A DNA stretch of 10,278 nucleotides from Oehlia diaphana. Taxonomy: Eukaryota > Glomeromycota > Glomeromycetes > Glomerales > Glomeraceae. Shown here piece after piece: positions 1 through 7,452 of this stretch. Every line of letters begins with the position of its first letter. The stretch's first letter is position 1. Under the pieces are notes generated by a model. It was not told the origin of the DNA and made no database searches. It saw only the letters and a program-made list of their open reading frames with translations. The stretch spans positions 70,924-81,201 of the forward strand of contig QZLH01000691.1 in NCBI GenBank assembly GCA_003833135.1. The letters run 5' to 3'. The position numbers were made by a program, and so were the translations under genes.

Positions 1-105
1 CCACCTCAAATTTTTCTTAATGATCAATCAGCGTCCATTGATAAATAATACAAAAATAAGATCGTAAACTGCAGGACATTCAAAATCCCAACGCTCACAA
101 TCTTT
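1..105. repeat. 105-base direct repeat, copy A
   Basis: The first 105 bases of the window are repeated without a mismatch at 1129-1233 (constant offset 1128). The copy begins with CCACCTCAAATTTTTC and ends with CGCTCACAATCTTT, after which both copies run into a T-rich tract broken by a single G. The true left edge may lie outside the window. Copy A lies just upstream of the gene at 182-1028, so it could be promoter or 5' UTR sequence of that gene duplicated by a tandem event. The enclosed gene has introns, which argues against a simple retrotransposon with these as LTRs. Confidence 0.9.
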
Positions 106-136
106 ATTTTTTTTTTTTTTTTTTGTTTTTTTTTTT
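106..136. repeat. Poly-T tract upstream of first gene
   Basis: This is a run of about 30 T residues, interrupted by one G at 125 and preceded by one A at 106. It directly follows repeat copy A and lies about 45 bases before the proposed ATG at 182. A similar but shorter T tract with one G follows repeat copy B (1234-1252). T-rich tracts are common just upstream of fungal coding regions. An A-tail of an element inserted in the opposite orientation would look the same. Confidence 0.6.
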
Positions 137-181
137 CAATTAAAATAATAATAAATGCTAATTGACTTAATTATAGAACGA

Positions 182-1028
182 ATGGTTTATTTCGTTTCAT
201 GCCTTACAAATTTGAATAATAAATTAAGTCGATTTCAAGAAGATGATACAAATGGGTAAGATTTATATATTTGTCTTATATATAATGTAATTAATTTTTA
301 GCATATAATTAATTTATTTTCATAAATTTTTTAAGTTTTACGGGACGAATTTTATCCCTTAAAAAAGAGAAAATGTTAGAATTGAATTTGCCAATATTTT
401 ATAATCTTTTTGAATTTAATTCATTTGGTACAAATTATTATATTATATGGAAAATAAATGTTAGAAAAGTAATTTCAACGGATTGTATTTTAAAATTTGT
501 AGTTGAACAAGGAGAAAAAGTAAGTTTAAATAAAACTTTTTTTTTATTTAATATAAATTACGAAATTACGATATTAATATTGTTTATTTATAGAATTCAA
601 ATGAACTTCATACTAGAGAGCATATAATGAGATATAAGGATATATTAAAGTTTGAAGGTTTAGGTTGGCTTGAATATATGCTCCCAAAATATATATGGAA
701 ACCGAAATGTCAACTTTCAATTGAAATCACTGGTTCTATTGATATGGTAATAATTTATATTATTCAACTTTCTTTTCAAAATAAATAAAATAAGAATAGA
801 AATTTATTATAACTTATATAATTATTTTTTAATTTATAGCAAATAGATTATGTTCGATTCACTAAAATTAATATTGGTAAGAGTAATAAGTTAATTCGTC
901 TTCCTAATATGCGTTATTTATTACCATATCATCAAAATATTTGTCAAAATGTTCCCGAAACTTTTAAGGATAAGTATTTTTTAAGAAAAGAAATGGAAAA
1001 TTTGATTGAATTAAAAGATATAATTTAA
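182..1028 (+). CDS. Uncharacterised protein, four exons
   Basis: I do not recognise this protein. Joining 182-255, 336-519, 594-746 and 840-1028 gives an uninterrupted 199-residue frame. Introns 2 and 3 (520-593, 747-839) have GTAAGT and GTAATA donors and TTTATAG acceptors and fall between codons. Intron 1 (256-335) has a GTAAGA donor but must end in AAG at 335, because the better-looking TTTTTAG at 301 leads at once to a stop. The protein starts MVYFVSCLTNLNNK, has aromatic-rich hydrophobic stretches around residues 45-62 (FYNLFEF, YYIIW), and a basic C-terminal part with the segment GLGWLEYMLPKYIW. I see no signal peptide, catalytic motif or known repeat. If intron 1 is not real, translation could start at ATG 373, which is in the same frame. 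The joined exons support a real gene; the start is less sure, and the function is unknown. The flanking 105-base direct repeats suggest it lies in a duplicated unit. Confidence 0.62.
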
Positions 1029-1094
1029 CTCATGGTAATTGTATATCTTAAGAGAATTCATATTTCATATTTTGTAAAAAAAATTTTTTTCTTA

Positions 1095-1100
1095 AATAAA
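1095..1100 (+). promoter_or_regulatory. Candidate poly(A) signal
   Basis: A canonical AATAAA hexamer lies 67 bases after the stop codon of the first gene and just before repeat copy B. Such hexamers arise often by chance in sequence this AT-rich, so the call rests on position alone. Confidence 0.35.
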
Positions 1101-1128
1101 ATGAACGATTTTAAGGATCGTGTATTTT

Positions 1129-1233
1129 CCACCTCAAATTTTTCTTAATGATCAATCAGCGTCCATTGATAAATAATACAAAAATAAGATCGTAAACTGC
1201 AGGACATTCAAAATCCCAACGCTCACAATCTTT
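1129..1233. repeat. 105-base direct repeat, copy B
   Basis: This copy is identical to bases 1-105. It is followed by a T tract with one G (to about 1252). Unlike copy A it is not followed by a visible gene: the downstream sequence shows no similarity to 137-255. It may be the surviving upstream region of a lost second gene copy, or a second copy of a dispersed element. Confidence 0.9.
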
Positions 1234-1278
1234 TTTTTTTTTTTTGTTTTTTCTTAAACGTTAAAATGTTTCGCAAGA

Positions 1279-1334
1279 ATTAATGCGTCGTAAAAATTAA
1301 TACCGGTATTTTATTAATGCGTCGTAAAAATTAA
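1279..1334. repeat. Two tandem 22-base motifs, period 34
   Basis: ATTAATGCGTCGTAAAAATTAA occurs at 1279-1300 and again without change at 1313-1334, separated by a short spacer containing the palindrome ATACCGGTAT. It lies in a gene-free, AT-rich stretch. It may be subterminal repeat material of a mobile element; function unknown. Confidence 0.75.
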
Positions 1335-1440
1335 ATATTTTTATTAATATTTTTAAATAATTTCAATAATACTTGAATTAATGCTATTAATTAGACTTTA
1401 GGCCAAAGAAATAAAATTATTCGTTTCTCATGCTAAATTT

Positions 1441-1535
1441 GACCCGGCCGCCCGGAAAAAAAATTTATTTTTCAAAAATATTTAGCCGATTCCTAGAAGA
1501 TGATTGTAAATTTTTTTGCCCGGGTCACCGGGTGG
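1441..1535. repeat. Paired GC-rich islands beside A/T runs
   Basis: Two short GC-rich blocks stand out in an otherwise AT-rich sequence: GACCCGGCCGCCCGG at 1441-1455 and GCCCGGGTCACCGGGTGG at 1518-1535. Each is followed by eight A residues and then a T run. The pair looks like a diverged direct repeat, and the CCCGG/CCGGG cores can also pair as an inverted repeat. This pattern suits ends of an old DNA transposon, but neither boundary nor target duplication could be fixed. The stretch 1340-1860 contains no gene I can support. Confidence 0.45.
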
Positions 1536-1801
1536 AAAAAAAATTTTTTTTTTTTTTTATGATTATGATTGGTCAAAACCAAAATCACATGACTAAATAA
1601 AATAAATTTTTTTATCTATTGGCCTTATATTAAATAAAAATGTAATTTTTTGCATATATTTTAAATTTTTAAAAATTTTTGTATTCATGAGGATATTGGT
1701 GTCGGGATTAATGAATTTGAATTTCGGGATTGTGAACGTCGGTATTATTATAACCGGCATTGTCGATAAAACCGAAACCTGCGCATCGTCGCACAAATCG
1801 G

Positions 1802-1811
1802 ATCACGTGAT
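1802..1811. repeat. ATCACGTGAT palindrome (E-box core)
   Basis: This is a perfect 10-base palindrome with a CACGTG core. CACGTG is a binding core for bHLH-type regulators, but here it lies far from any gene start and next to transposon-like ends. It more likely belongs to an element terminus. Confidence 0.3.
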
Positions 1812-1862
1812 TGATAGTAACTCTATGAACGAATTATAAAAACGAATTTGCGATTTTTTAAG

Positions 1863-1932
1863 GGTAAAAATCGTTATATCAAACTTATAAATTTTTGGAA
1901 CCGGAGGTTCGTTATATCGAGTTCTGACTGTA
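1863..1932. mobile_element. Single pogo/Tigger-like terminal inverted repeat
   Basis: Read on the minus strand from 1930, the sequence begins CAGTCAGAACTCGATATAAC and continues into a second motif with the same core. The nonamer CGTTATATC occurs at 1872-1880 and 1910-1918 on the + strand. CAGT followed by a GAACTCGATATAACGAA-type stretch is the form of pogo/Tigger (Tc1/mariner superfamily) termini, and the end is followed by TA (1931-1932), the target duplication of that superfamily. I could not find the matching opposite end in the window, and no transposase is visible. This is therefore probably a truncated or solo end. The family call rests on recall of the consensus. Confidence 0.45.
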
Positions 1933-2037
1933 TTTGTATTTCTTGACTCAGGTCCCTCTTTCTGATTCAAGTATATACTTCTAAAAATTTTCCGAGCATT
2001 CATAATAAACTTTTTTGTGTTCATTTAATGAAAGCAT

Positions 2038-2058
2038 AAAAATAAATAAATAAATAAA
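2038..2058. repeat. (AAAT)n microsatellite
   Basis: About five tandem AAAT units. It is an ordinary simple repeat in gene-free sequence. Confidence 0.8.
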
Positions 2059-2214
2059 GTTAGTAAAAAATAAAATATGTCATATATTATTAGATTGTGA
2101 TTTTTATTTAAAACATGTGAAAAACGAATGATCATCATAAAATAATTTTTTTCTCTACAATTTTTATATTAAAATTTTATATAGACCATATAACCCGAAA
2201 TAAATGTCAAATTT

Positions 2215-2750
2215 TTTACTAATAGCTGTAATAGCTGTATGCAGGGGTTTTGAATAAGGTCGATACACAAAAATTAGCACCAAAAGTTGGAAACTAATCC
2301 CCTGACAGCCTGACTTTATCATAATGATCATAATGATCGTTCCACAAAATGTAAAAAAGCTTACTAGTGTATTGTTTTGTATTGTTATCAATTCATTCAT
2401 ATTAACATGGTGGTCAAGATAGTCTTTTCAATTTTATTTTTTTTACCACAGGTGCACACTACTTTTTTAGGATGTATAATACAAGCAACATATTTATGCT
2501 TCATAACTGTCAACATAATATGTATTCTGTGATATATTCTTTATTACGCGTAAATATATAAACTCTGACAAATTTGTATTAAAATACGCAAAACAAACCC
2601 CTTACTTTTAAAAGAATCAATTAAATACGCAAATTGATAACATGACTTCGCTACAACAATTTACTGATTGCCCGTAATTCAAAATCCCTAACCCCATGAC
2701 AACGCAAAAAATGCACCCTGGGGAAGTTCGAAACGTCCAAATGTTACAAT
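2215..2750 (-). repeat. Arm 1 of a large diverged inverted repeat
   Basis: Read on the minus strand, this stretch is similar in the same order to 5860-6720 read on the plus strand. Anchors are: 2569-2580 CAAATTTGTATT against 6039-6050; AACATGACTTC at 2639-2649 against GAAGTCATGTT at 5967-5977; TTCAAAATC at 2678-2686 against GATTTTGATT at 5930-5939; CCTGACTTTATCAT at 2309-2322 against ATGATAAAGTCAGG at 6639-6652; AATAAGGTCGATAC at 2253-2266 against GTACCGACCTTATT at 6687-6700. Spacings between anchors agree once the inserted element in arm 2 is removed. No open frame supports a protein here. The outer and inner ends are uncertain by tens of bases. Confidence 0.65.
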
Positions 2751-2838
2751 CCACTGATATTAAGTATTCATCCTTTTCCAAATAAGTGAAATAAAGTAAA
2801 TACTACTAACTGATACTAGGTGTTTCTATACGAAATGC

Positions 2839-2874
2839 GTGATCACATTAATGACGAATGATGTCATTTATCAC
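2839..2874. repeat. Imperfect palindrome with CRE-like centre
   Basis: The outer arms GTGAT/ATCAC and inner arms AATGAC/GTCATT surround the short centre GAATGAT. It lies 1.2 kb upstream of the methyltransferase gene. It may be a protein-binding site or element debris; the sequence alone does not decide. Confidence 0.4.
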
Positions 2875-2941
2875 AGTCTACATTTGACAAATTTCAAATG
2901 ATTTACAGTATGATCCTTTGGACAAATGACTCCCTAATTCG

Positions 2942-3057
2942 AAAAATGGTCAAATGACAATATCATATTATTAGTATATGACCATTTTTTATCGTATTGT
3001 TGGTGTAGGGGAAGAAAATGACCATTTTGATCATATTATTGGTGTAGGGGCCATTTT
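2942..3057. repeat. Hairpin plus 40-base tandem duplication
   Basis: AAAAATGGTCA (2942-2952) is perfectly complementary to TGACCATTTTT (2979-2989). The right arm also begins a 40-base unit, 2978-3017, that is repeated with a few changes at 3018-3057 (shared ATGACCATTTT and ATTGGTGTAGGGG segments), and a partial third remnant (ATTATTGATAGGGG) follows. No coding potential is seen. Confidence 0.65.
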
Positions 3058-3111
3058 CGATAAAATATTATTGATAGGGGAGGAAGCAGTGTCACATATT
3101 TTAGTTTTAGT

Positions 3112-3140
3112 ATAGGTCAATTGTGTATATATTGACCTAT
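3112..3140. repeat. Perfect 10-base hairpin
   Basis: ATAGGTCAAT (3112-3121) and ATTGACCTAT (3131-3140) are perfect inverted copies with a 9-base loop. It is not followed by features of a gene end, so I do not call it a terminator. Confidence 0.6.
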
Positions 3141-3316
3141 AAAGCAGGATACAAATTGTGTCACCAAACTCTATTCAATTGTAAAAAGTAATGGTTTTAT
3201 TTATAGCTTTTTTTTTGCCTTTTTATTAAAGCGAACGTTTATTTTTTTAGTTACTTACTTTTAATTAGATGCATTGTCGTCGAATGAATTCTTTTTTCTT
3301 CAGCATTAGGTGTTTT

Positions 3317-3446
3317 TAAAGGTAAGATTTAAATTACAGGCTAATAATTTTATGGTTTATTAAAGATAAGATTTAAATTACAGGCTAATAATATTATGGT
3401 TTATTAAAGGTAAGATTAAATTACAGGCTAATAATTTTATGGTTTA
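3317..3446. repeat. Three tandem 44-base units
   Basis: Units start at 3317, 3361 and 3405. They differ by only a few changes, and the last is shortened by a base or two at a T run and ends early. Each contains TAAAGGTAAG (GATAAG in the second), ATTACAGGCTAATAAT and TATGGTTTA. Within each unit a donor-like GTAAGA, an acceptor-like TTACAG and a branch-point-like CTAAT occur, though the distances are too short for a real intron. There is no open frame, so this is a young minisatellite upstream of the methyltransferase. Confidence 0.85.
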
Positions 3447-3962
3447 AAGAAAAAATTTATTTTTATCTTCGCGATCACCAGCTTCAAATTAAACGAGCAT
3501 AGTTCCAAAATTCAATTAATAGGAATAAATAATTTATATGTGTATTTTGTTAAATGTTATAAATAGATTAGTATGATATCATAAATTAAATAAAAGTATA
3601 TTCATATATACCTATTCGAAATTACTGAATACTTCTAGCACGCATAATAATTTAAGGATAATGTGTTTGAAATAATTGAAATGGTGTAGCAAAAAATTTG
3701 TTCTGTCGATTTCAAATGTATAAGATATATTTATTTTTCAAAATTTCAATACACATACAACACAGCACATGTATAGAAGATGACGAGAAATGACGTTTAT
3801 TTCTGGCAATCTTTTTTACCAAAAAAAGTTCAAACCTGTGATTTGTAAATCTTTATTCCATATACCCTTGTAAATGTAGTAATGTTCTGCCTGGCATGGG
3901 GCGATTAGGGGCAATTAGTATTGAATGTCGATTGTATTTGGACAATTATAATCGAATTTAAT

Positions 3963-3972
3963 TATATAAAAA
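3963..3972 (+). promoter_or_regulatory. Candidate TATA box of the methyltransferase
   Basis: TATATAAAAA lies about 110 bases before the ATG at 4082, a plausible place for a fungal core promoter. AT-rich context makes such matches frequent, so the call is tentative. Confidence 0.35.
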
Positions 3973-4081
3973 TTTCATATGAATAAGGAACAAAATTTTA
4001 AAAAATTTAAAAGATATAAAAATAACCTCTTCATCCTTATTTCTCGTTGAATAAAAGATTCTTTTGCCTAATATTAAAACG

Positions 4082-5113
4082 ATGTCTCAAGTACAAAAAT
4101 TACCATCAAAAAATGAAATTAGTGCTAAAGCTGGTAATTGTCTAACGAATAATAATGAAATGATGTTCAATCAATCAGGACTATTACATGAAATGATGAA
4201 GCAATGCTGGGGAGCCAATTTTGTTTCTCCGATTGAACAAGAATTTAAAAGAGGGGACTTTAAAGTATTAGATATAGGATGTGGTAGTTCAAGTATGTGG
4301 TTATTACAACTTTCAGAAGATTATCCGTCAGCAAAATTTGTTGGATTGGATAAAATTTCAAAATTTCCTAAGGACTTTTCACAAAATAATTTGCAGTTTA
4401 CTCAAGGTGATATTTTAGAGGGGTTACCTTTTGAAGATGATTCATTTGATTTTGTGCATATGAGATTTGTTTTAATGGAATTCACCGAAGAACAATGGGA
4501 AGAAAAAGTTATTAAGGAATTAGTCAGAGTATGTAAACCAAGTGGATGGATAGAACTTTTAGAAATTGAAGAAACTAAACTTGTCAGTCCATCTTCTAAA
4601 CGTTTATTAGCGTTATGTAAGTTAATTAAAAATATATATATTTTTTTTTTTGTATTTATTTTTCTTTAAGAAATTAATTTTAAATTTATTATCATTTCAA
4701 ATAAAGTTGGTGAATATTTAGAATGTAAAGGAATTAGTAGTAGTGAGAATATTATGACCGAAGGGATCTTTGACTTTTTGGATGCTACAAATCAAATTGA
4801 TCGCATTTATTCAGATGAAAGACTTGTTCCCATCGGAAATTGGGGCGGAGATTTAGGAAAACTAGTAAGTTTTATATTTAATATTTTTATTTTTTTATTT
4901 TGCCTGTTGTAAATATCTTTTTAAATGACCTTTCCGTTCTTAATGTAGGCTTTAGAATGGAGTATTATGATGTTTTGTTCATTAAAAAAGATGTTTGTCC
5001 CGTTAAGAATGAGTGAAGGGGAATACGAAAGATTATTAAATCAACATGCGATGGAAAATGAGTATCATTCTTATCTTATTTTTCGCAGAATTTATTGTCA
5101 GAAAAATTTTTAA
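4082..5113 (+). CDS. SAM-dependent class I methyltransferase (LaeA/UMTA-like)
   Basis: This gene is predicted to transfer a methyl group from S-adenosylmethionine to an unknown substrate, probably in cytoplasm or nucleus. Joining 4082-4616, 4707-4864 and 4949-5113 gives 285 residues. Motif I is VLDIGCG (residues 62-68) followed by SSSMW, where family members usually have a glycine such as GPGTW. The acidic post-I residue is D90 in KFVGLD, then GDILEGLPFEDDSFDFVHMRF (about 109-129) and RVCKPSGWIELLE (149-161) complete the SAM-binding fold. The N-terminal HEMMKQCWGANFVSPIEQ segment is typical of fungal UMTA-type proteins. A TTG at 4064 is in frame, but the first ATG at 4082 is the eukaryotic start. 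Intron 2 (4865-4948) is canonical GTAAGT...TAG. Intron 1 is problematic: its donor GTAAGT at 4617 is good, but the natural-looking pyrimidine-rich acceptor at 4670 creates a TAA at the junction. An acceptor at 4706 keeps the frame open and loses about 11 family-like residues. The fold is clear; the exact splice and activity are not. Confidence 0.85.
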
Positions 5114-5216
5114 ATCGTTACTGATTTATATTAAGAAGTATACGAATGAACATTATATACGAATGGACAATATGAAATTTCGTAAACTTTTTTTTATTTT
5201 TTAATTTTTTTAACTT

Positions 5217-5298
5217 GTCAAATTATGTTAATTATGTTAATTATGTTGTAGATTTATGTGTAAAATATTACTTTAAATATTACTTTTAAATATTACTT
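5217..5298. repeat. Short tandem repeats downstream of the methyltransferase
   Basis: Three units of about AATTATGTT (near 5220-5247) are followed by three units of AAATATTACTTT type (near 5262-5298). They are simple slippage repeats. Confidence 0.65.
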
Positions 5299-5299
5299 C

Positions 5300-5859
5300 A
5301 AATCGTACTATTTAGTATTTTTAGTGTTTTTTGCACTAGCATATATGTACAGTATTTTATTAAATAGAGGCGATATATATAACTTGGATTATTTATTACA
5401 TATTTAAATTAATCATCAATCTGTATTTTTTTTTTTTTTTTAATTTTCACGCATTTAAGGGGTATTGGAATATTAAAACTTAATTTTTTTTAAAAAAAAA
5501 AACTAAAAATTTAAAAATTCAAATTTCAGAATTTTTTCATTGTTCATCCAATCCTATACATATACTGTATGTAAATGACAAAACCATGCTTAAGTCATGC
5601 GCTCTATGAATGATATTGAATCCATAACTCCTTATTAATTGAATTTCCCCTTATCCTATAACTTTCTTATTAGTTATTCCCTTAACGACCTCCTTATTTT
5701 AATTGCGGATTGTACAATTCTATAGAATGCGATTATTTTTTGATTATTCCTTTTTTAATTCAGTCAGTTGACTAAATTAATTAAACGTGAATTTCGGATA
5801 CTTATAATTTTATTAGAAGGACAATACTATGATTCTATGAACCTGAGATCATATGCAAA
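5300..5859. other. Gene-free AT-rich stretch
   Basis: No frame with coding character, RNA gene or clear repeat boundary was found. It holds A/T runs around 5425-5510 and a short CT-rich part near 5645-5700. It is probably degenerate intergenic DNA. Confidence 0.6.
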
Positions 5860-6119
5860 TGAAGACCCCGAAATATAATATGATAGAGGTAGTTTTGCAT
5901 CACCATCATAATAATTTTTTACGGAGATAGATTTTGATTTGCGTAACAATCTATGGATTTTTAACTGAAGTCATGTTATTTATTTGCGTATTTTAATTGG
6001 TATTTCTTAAATGTAAAGGTTTAAATTCGCGCATTTTTAATACAAATTTGGAATTATAGTAGGATGTAATATCAATTCGCATTTATCATATTGACAAACT
6101 AATGTATCAGCTATTGAGT

Positions 6120-6127
6120 AATGAAAA
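6120..6127. repeat. Target site duplication, left
   Basis: AATGAAAA immediately before the element matches AATGAAGA immediately after it (6495-6502) at 7 of 8 positions. An 8-base duplication is the mark of hAT-family insertion. Confidence 0.7.
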
Positions 6128-6494
6128 TAGGGATGTTAAGTAGTAGTTCGGAAACGATTTGAACAATTTTGAAATTATTAATACAGATGACTTTATTACA
6201 ATAAGTAACTTTGCCTAAAAAATTGATTTCAATTAATTGTCAAAGAAAAAAAATGTGCAATTGCTTCGGACTACTTTAGAACCGAACCGGTTTCGAACCC
6301 GGTTCCTAACAACTAAAAATATTGATTTCCCATTATAGACACGTTGGATTGCTTAGCTTCATTAATTAAACTTGGCTAAAAGATTATTATAAACGAGATT
6401 TACTAATATTATAATAAGAGAAAATAAATGATACTCAAACCAAGTAATTTTCAATAAACTACTTCCGAGCTACTTAAGCAATTTAACATCCCTA
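6128..6494. mobile_element. Non-autonomous hAT-like element (MITE)
   Basis: This 367-base element begins TAGGGATGTTAAGTAG and ends with TTTAACATCCCTA, so its outer 12 bases are perfect inverted repeats. Subterminal motifs also match: TAGTTCGGAA near 6142 and, inverted, TTCCGAGCTA near 6464, with a further TTCGGACTAC inside at about 6265. A GC-rich interlocked palindrome (GAACCGAACCGGTTTCGAACC onward, 6279-6305) lies in the middle. The TAGGGATGT-type end and 8-base duplication match the hAT superfamily. It has no open frame, so it would need a transposase supplied elsewhere. It sits inside arm 2 of the inverted repeat and is therefore younger than that repeat. Confidence 0.8.
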
Positions 6495-6502
6495 AATGAA
6501 GA
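6495..6502. repeat. Target site duplication, right
   Basis: AATGAAGA is the partner of 6120-6127, with one difference at the seventh base. It shows that the insertion is old enough to have acquired a change. Confidence 0.7.
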
Positions 6503-6720
6503 TCGGTATTATATGGTTATTTAGGTCAAAAATATATTATTTAAAAATATAATAGCAGATAGCAATGTTTTTTTTTTGCATTTTATTAATATATAATATA
6601 CGATAGTACATTTACAATTATCGAGCGACTATCACATGATGATAAAGTCAGGTAATTGATTTGCCTAACTATTTGGAGTTGAGTGCGTACCGACCTTATT
6701 AAAAATAGCTATTATTTCGA

Positions 6721-7250
6721 CATCCCTTGAACTATATATATATTTCGAGTGTCCTTGCAACGGATGTTGATTATCAATTTTTGTTAATTAAGAACGCAAT
6801 AGAATGTGAAATTTAATGACATTTAAGTCAAATTAATTTTTACAATCTCCTTAACTTTATTAATAATTATTAAACTTTTTTAGGGGGGTTTCAAAAAAAT
6901 GCCAAGAGAATTCTTAGTTTTCAAACCCTTAATTTCGAATCCATCTAAAAACAGATGGTTATTATAATACAGTAAAAATCGGGATGAAAATTCAACGTTT
7001 CGCACGTAATTGGCAGACATTTAAATTGAAAAATTCGTTGATATGTTTGATAGGTAAATCACATATGCATAAAATTCAGGGAAACAGAATAAACTAAAAA
7101 TATTATACATTTTTATTGTAAATAAAAAAGCCGATTTATATTGTAAGATCATAAAATTTTATAATAATGTCGTTCTTCAATAGGCGAAACTCGTGAAATC
7201 ACGACTTTAGTACTACTTGCATGTGATTTTCACGTGACCATATGGTTGAA
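6721..7250. other. Gene-free AT-rich stretch
   Basis: I see no coding frame or RNA gene. The stretch has a short (TA)n at 6732-6742, a T run followed by a GGGGGG block near 6880-6890, and a partial inverted pair CGTGAAATCACG (7191-7202) / GTGATTTTCACGTGA (7223-7237). Confidence 0.55.
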
Positions 7251-7251
7251 C

Positions 7252-7291
7252 GGTAGTAACGTTTTTATTTGTTAACCGTTAAATTACTACC
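7252..7291. repeat. Inverted repeat GGTAGTAA / TTACTACC
   Basis: These perfect 8-base arms at 7252-7259 and 7284-7291 surround a spacer with GTTAACCGTTAA. It may be the edge of an unrecognised small element, as a diverged direct repeat starts at once downstream. Confidence 0.5.
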
Positions 7292-7452
7292 CTATTACTT
7301 TATATCGGCTATGTAGAAATTATAAAGATATTTAACGTTATTATTTTTTTAATAATAAAAATTTGTTATAACTTTTTATTTAAGTACATAAAAAAAAATT
7401 GGTATAATCCCTTTTTTCTATTGCTTTACTTTACATTGGCTATATAGAAGTA
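7292..7452. repeat. Diverged direct repeat pair
   Basis: CTATTACTTTATATCGGCTA (7292-7311) followed by TGTAGAAAT recurs as CTATTGCTTTACTTTACATT (7418-7437) followed by GGCTATATAGAAGT (7438-7451), with substitutions and a small insertion. Between them lie only A/T runs. Function unknown. Confidence 0.5.

Larger units (their letters stand above)
5860..6720 (+). repeat. Arm 2 of a large diverged inverted repeat
   Basis: This arm is similar to arm 1 (2215-2750) in opposite orientation; the shared anchors are listed there. It is longer because a 367-base hAT-like element has inserted at 6128-6494. Without that element and one target duplication, the distance between the anchors at 6050 and 6639 falls from 589 to about 214 bases, close to the 247 bases between their partners in arm 1. 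The arms may be two old copies of one dispersed element or the ends of a larger element. No transposase is seen between them. Confidence 0.65.

Noticed and set aside
1687..1839. Short + strand frame of 50 residues starting MRILVSGLMNLNFG
   Set aside because: It is short, with no recognisable motif, and lies in transposon-like debris; the opposite strand is also open here. It was not strong enough to call a gene.
1593..2024. Two minus-strand open frames of 67 and 73 residues
   Set aside because: They have low complexity, no motif, and overlap the transposon-like end and A/T runs. They look like chance frames.
2164..2400. Minus-strand frame of 78 residues with hydrophobic stretches (VSFFTFCGTIIMIIMI)
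   Set aside because: It lies inside arm 1 of the inverted repeat. The collinear arm 2 does not keep the frame open, so it is not conserved as coding sequence.
3112..3140. Hairpin as a transcription terminator
   Set aside because: There is no gene ending upstream and no T run directly after it; the genome is eukaryotic in style.
3317..3446. CRISPR-like array
   Set aside because: The three 44-base units are contiguous with no unique spacers, in a eukaryotic context; it is a minisatellite.
4064..4081. Upstream TTG start for the methyltransferase
   Set aside because: Eukaryotic context; the ATG at 4082 is 18 bases downstream and suits the family's N-terminus.
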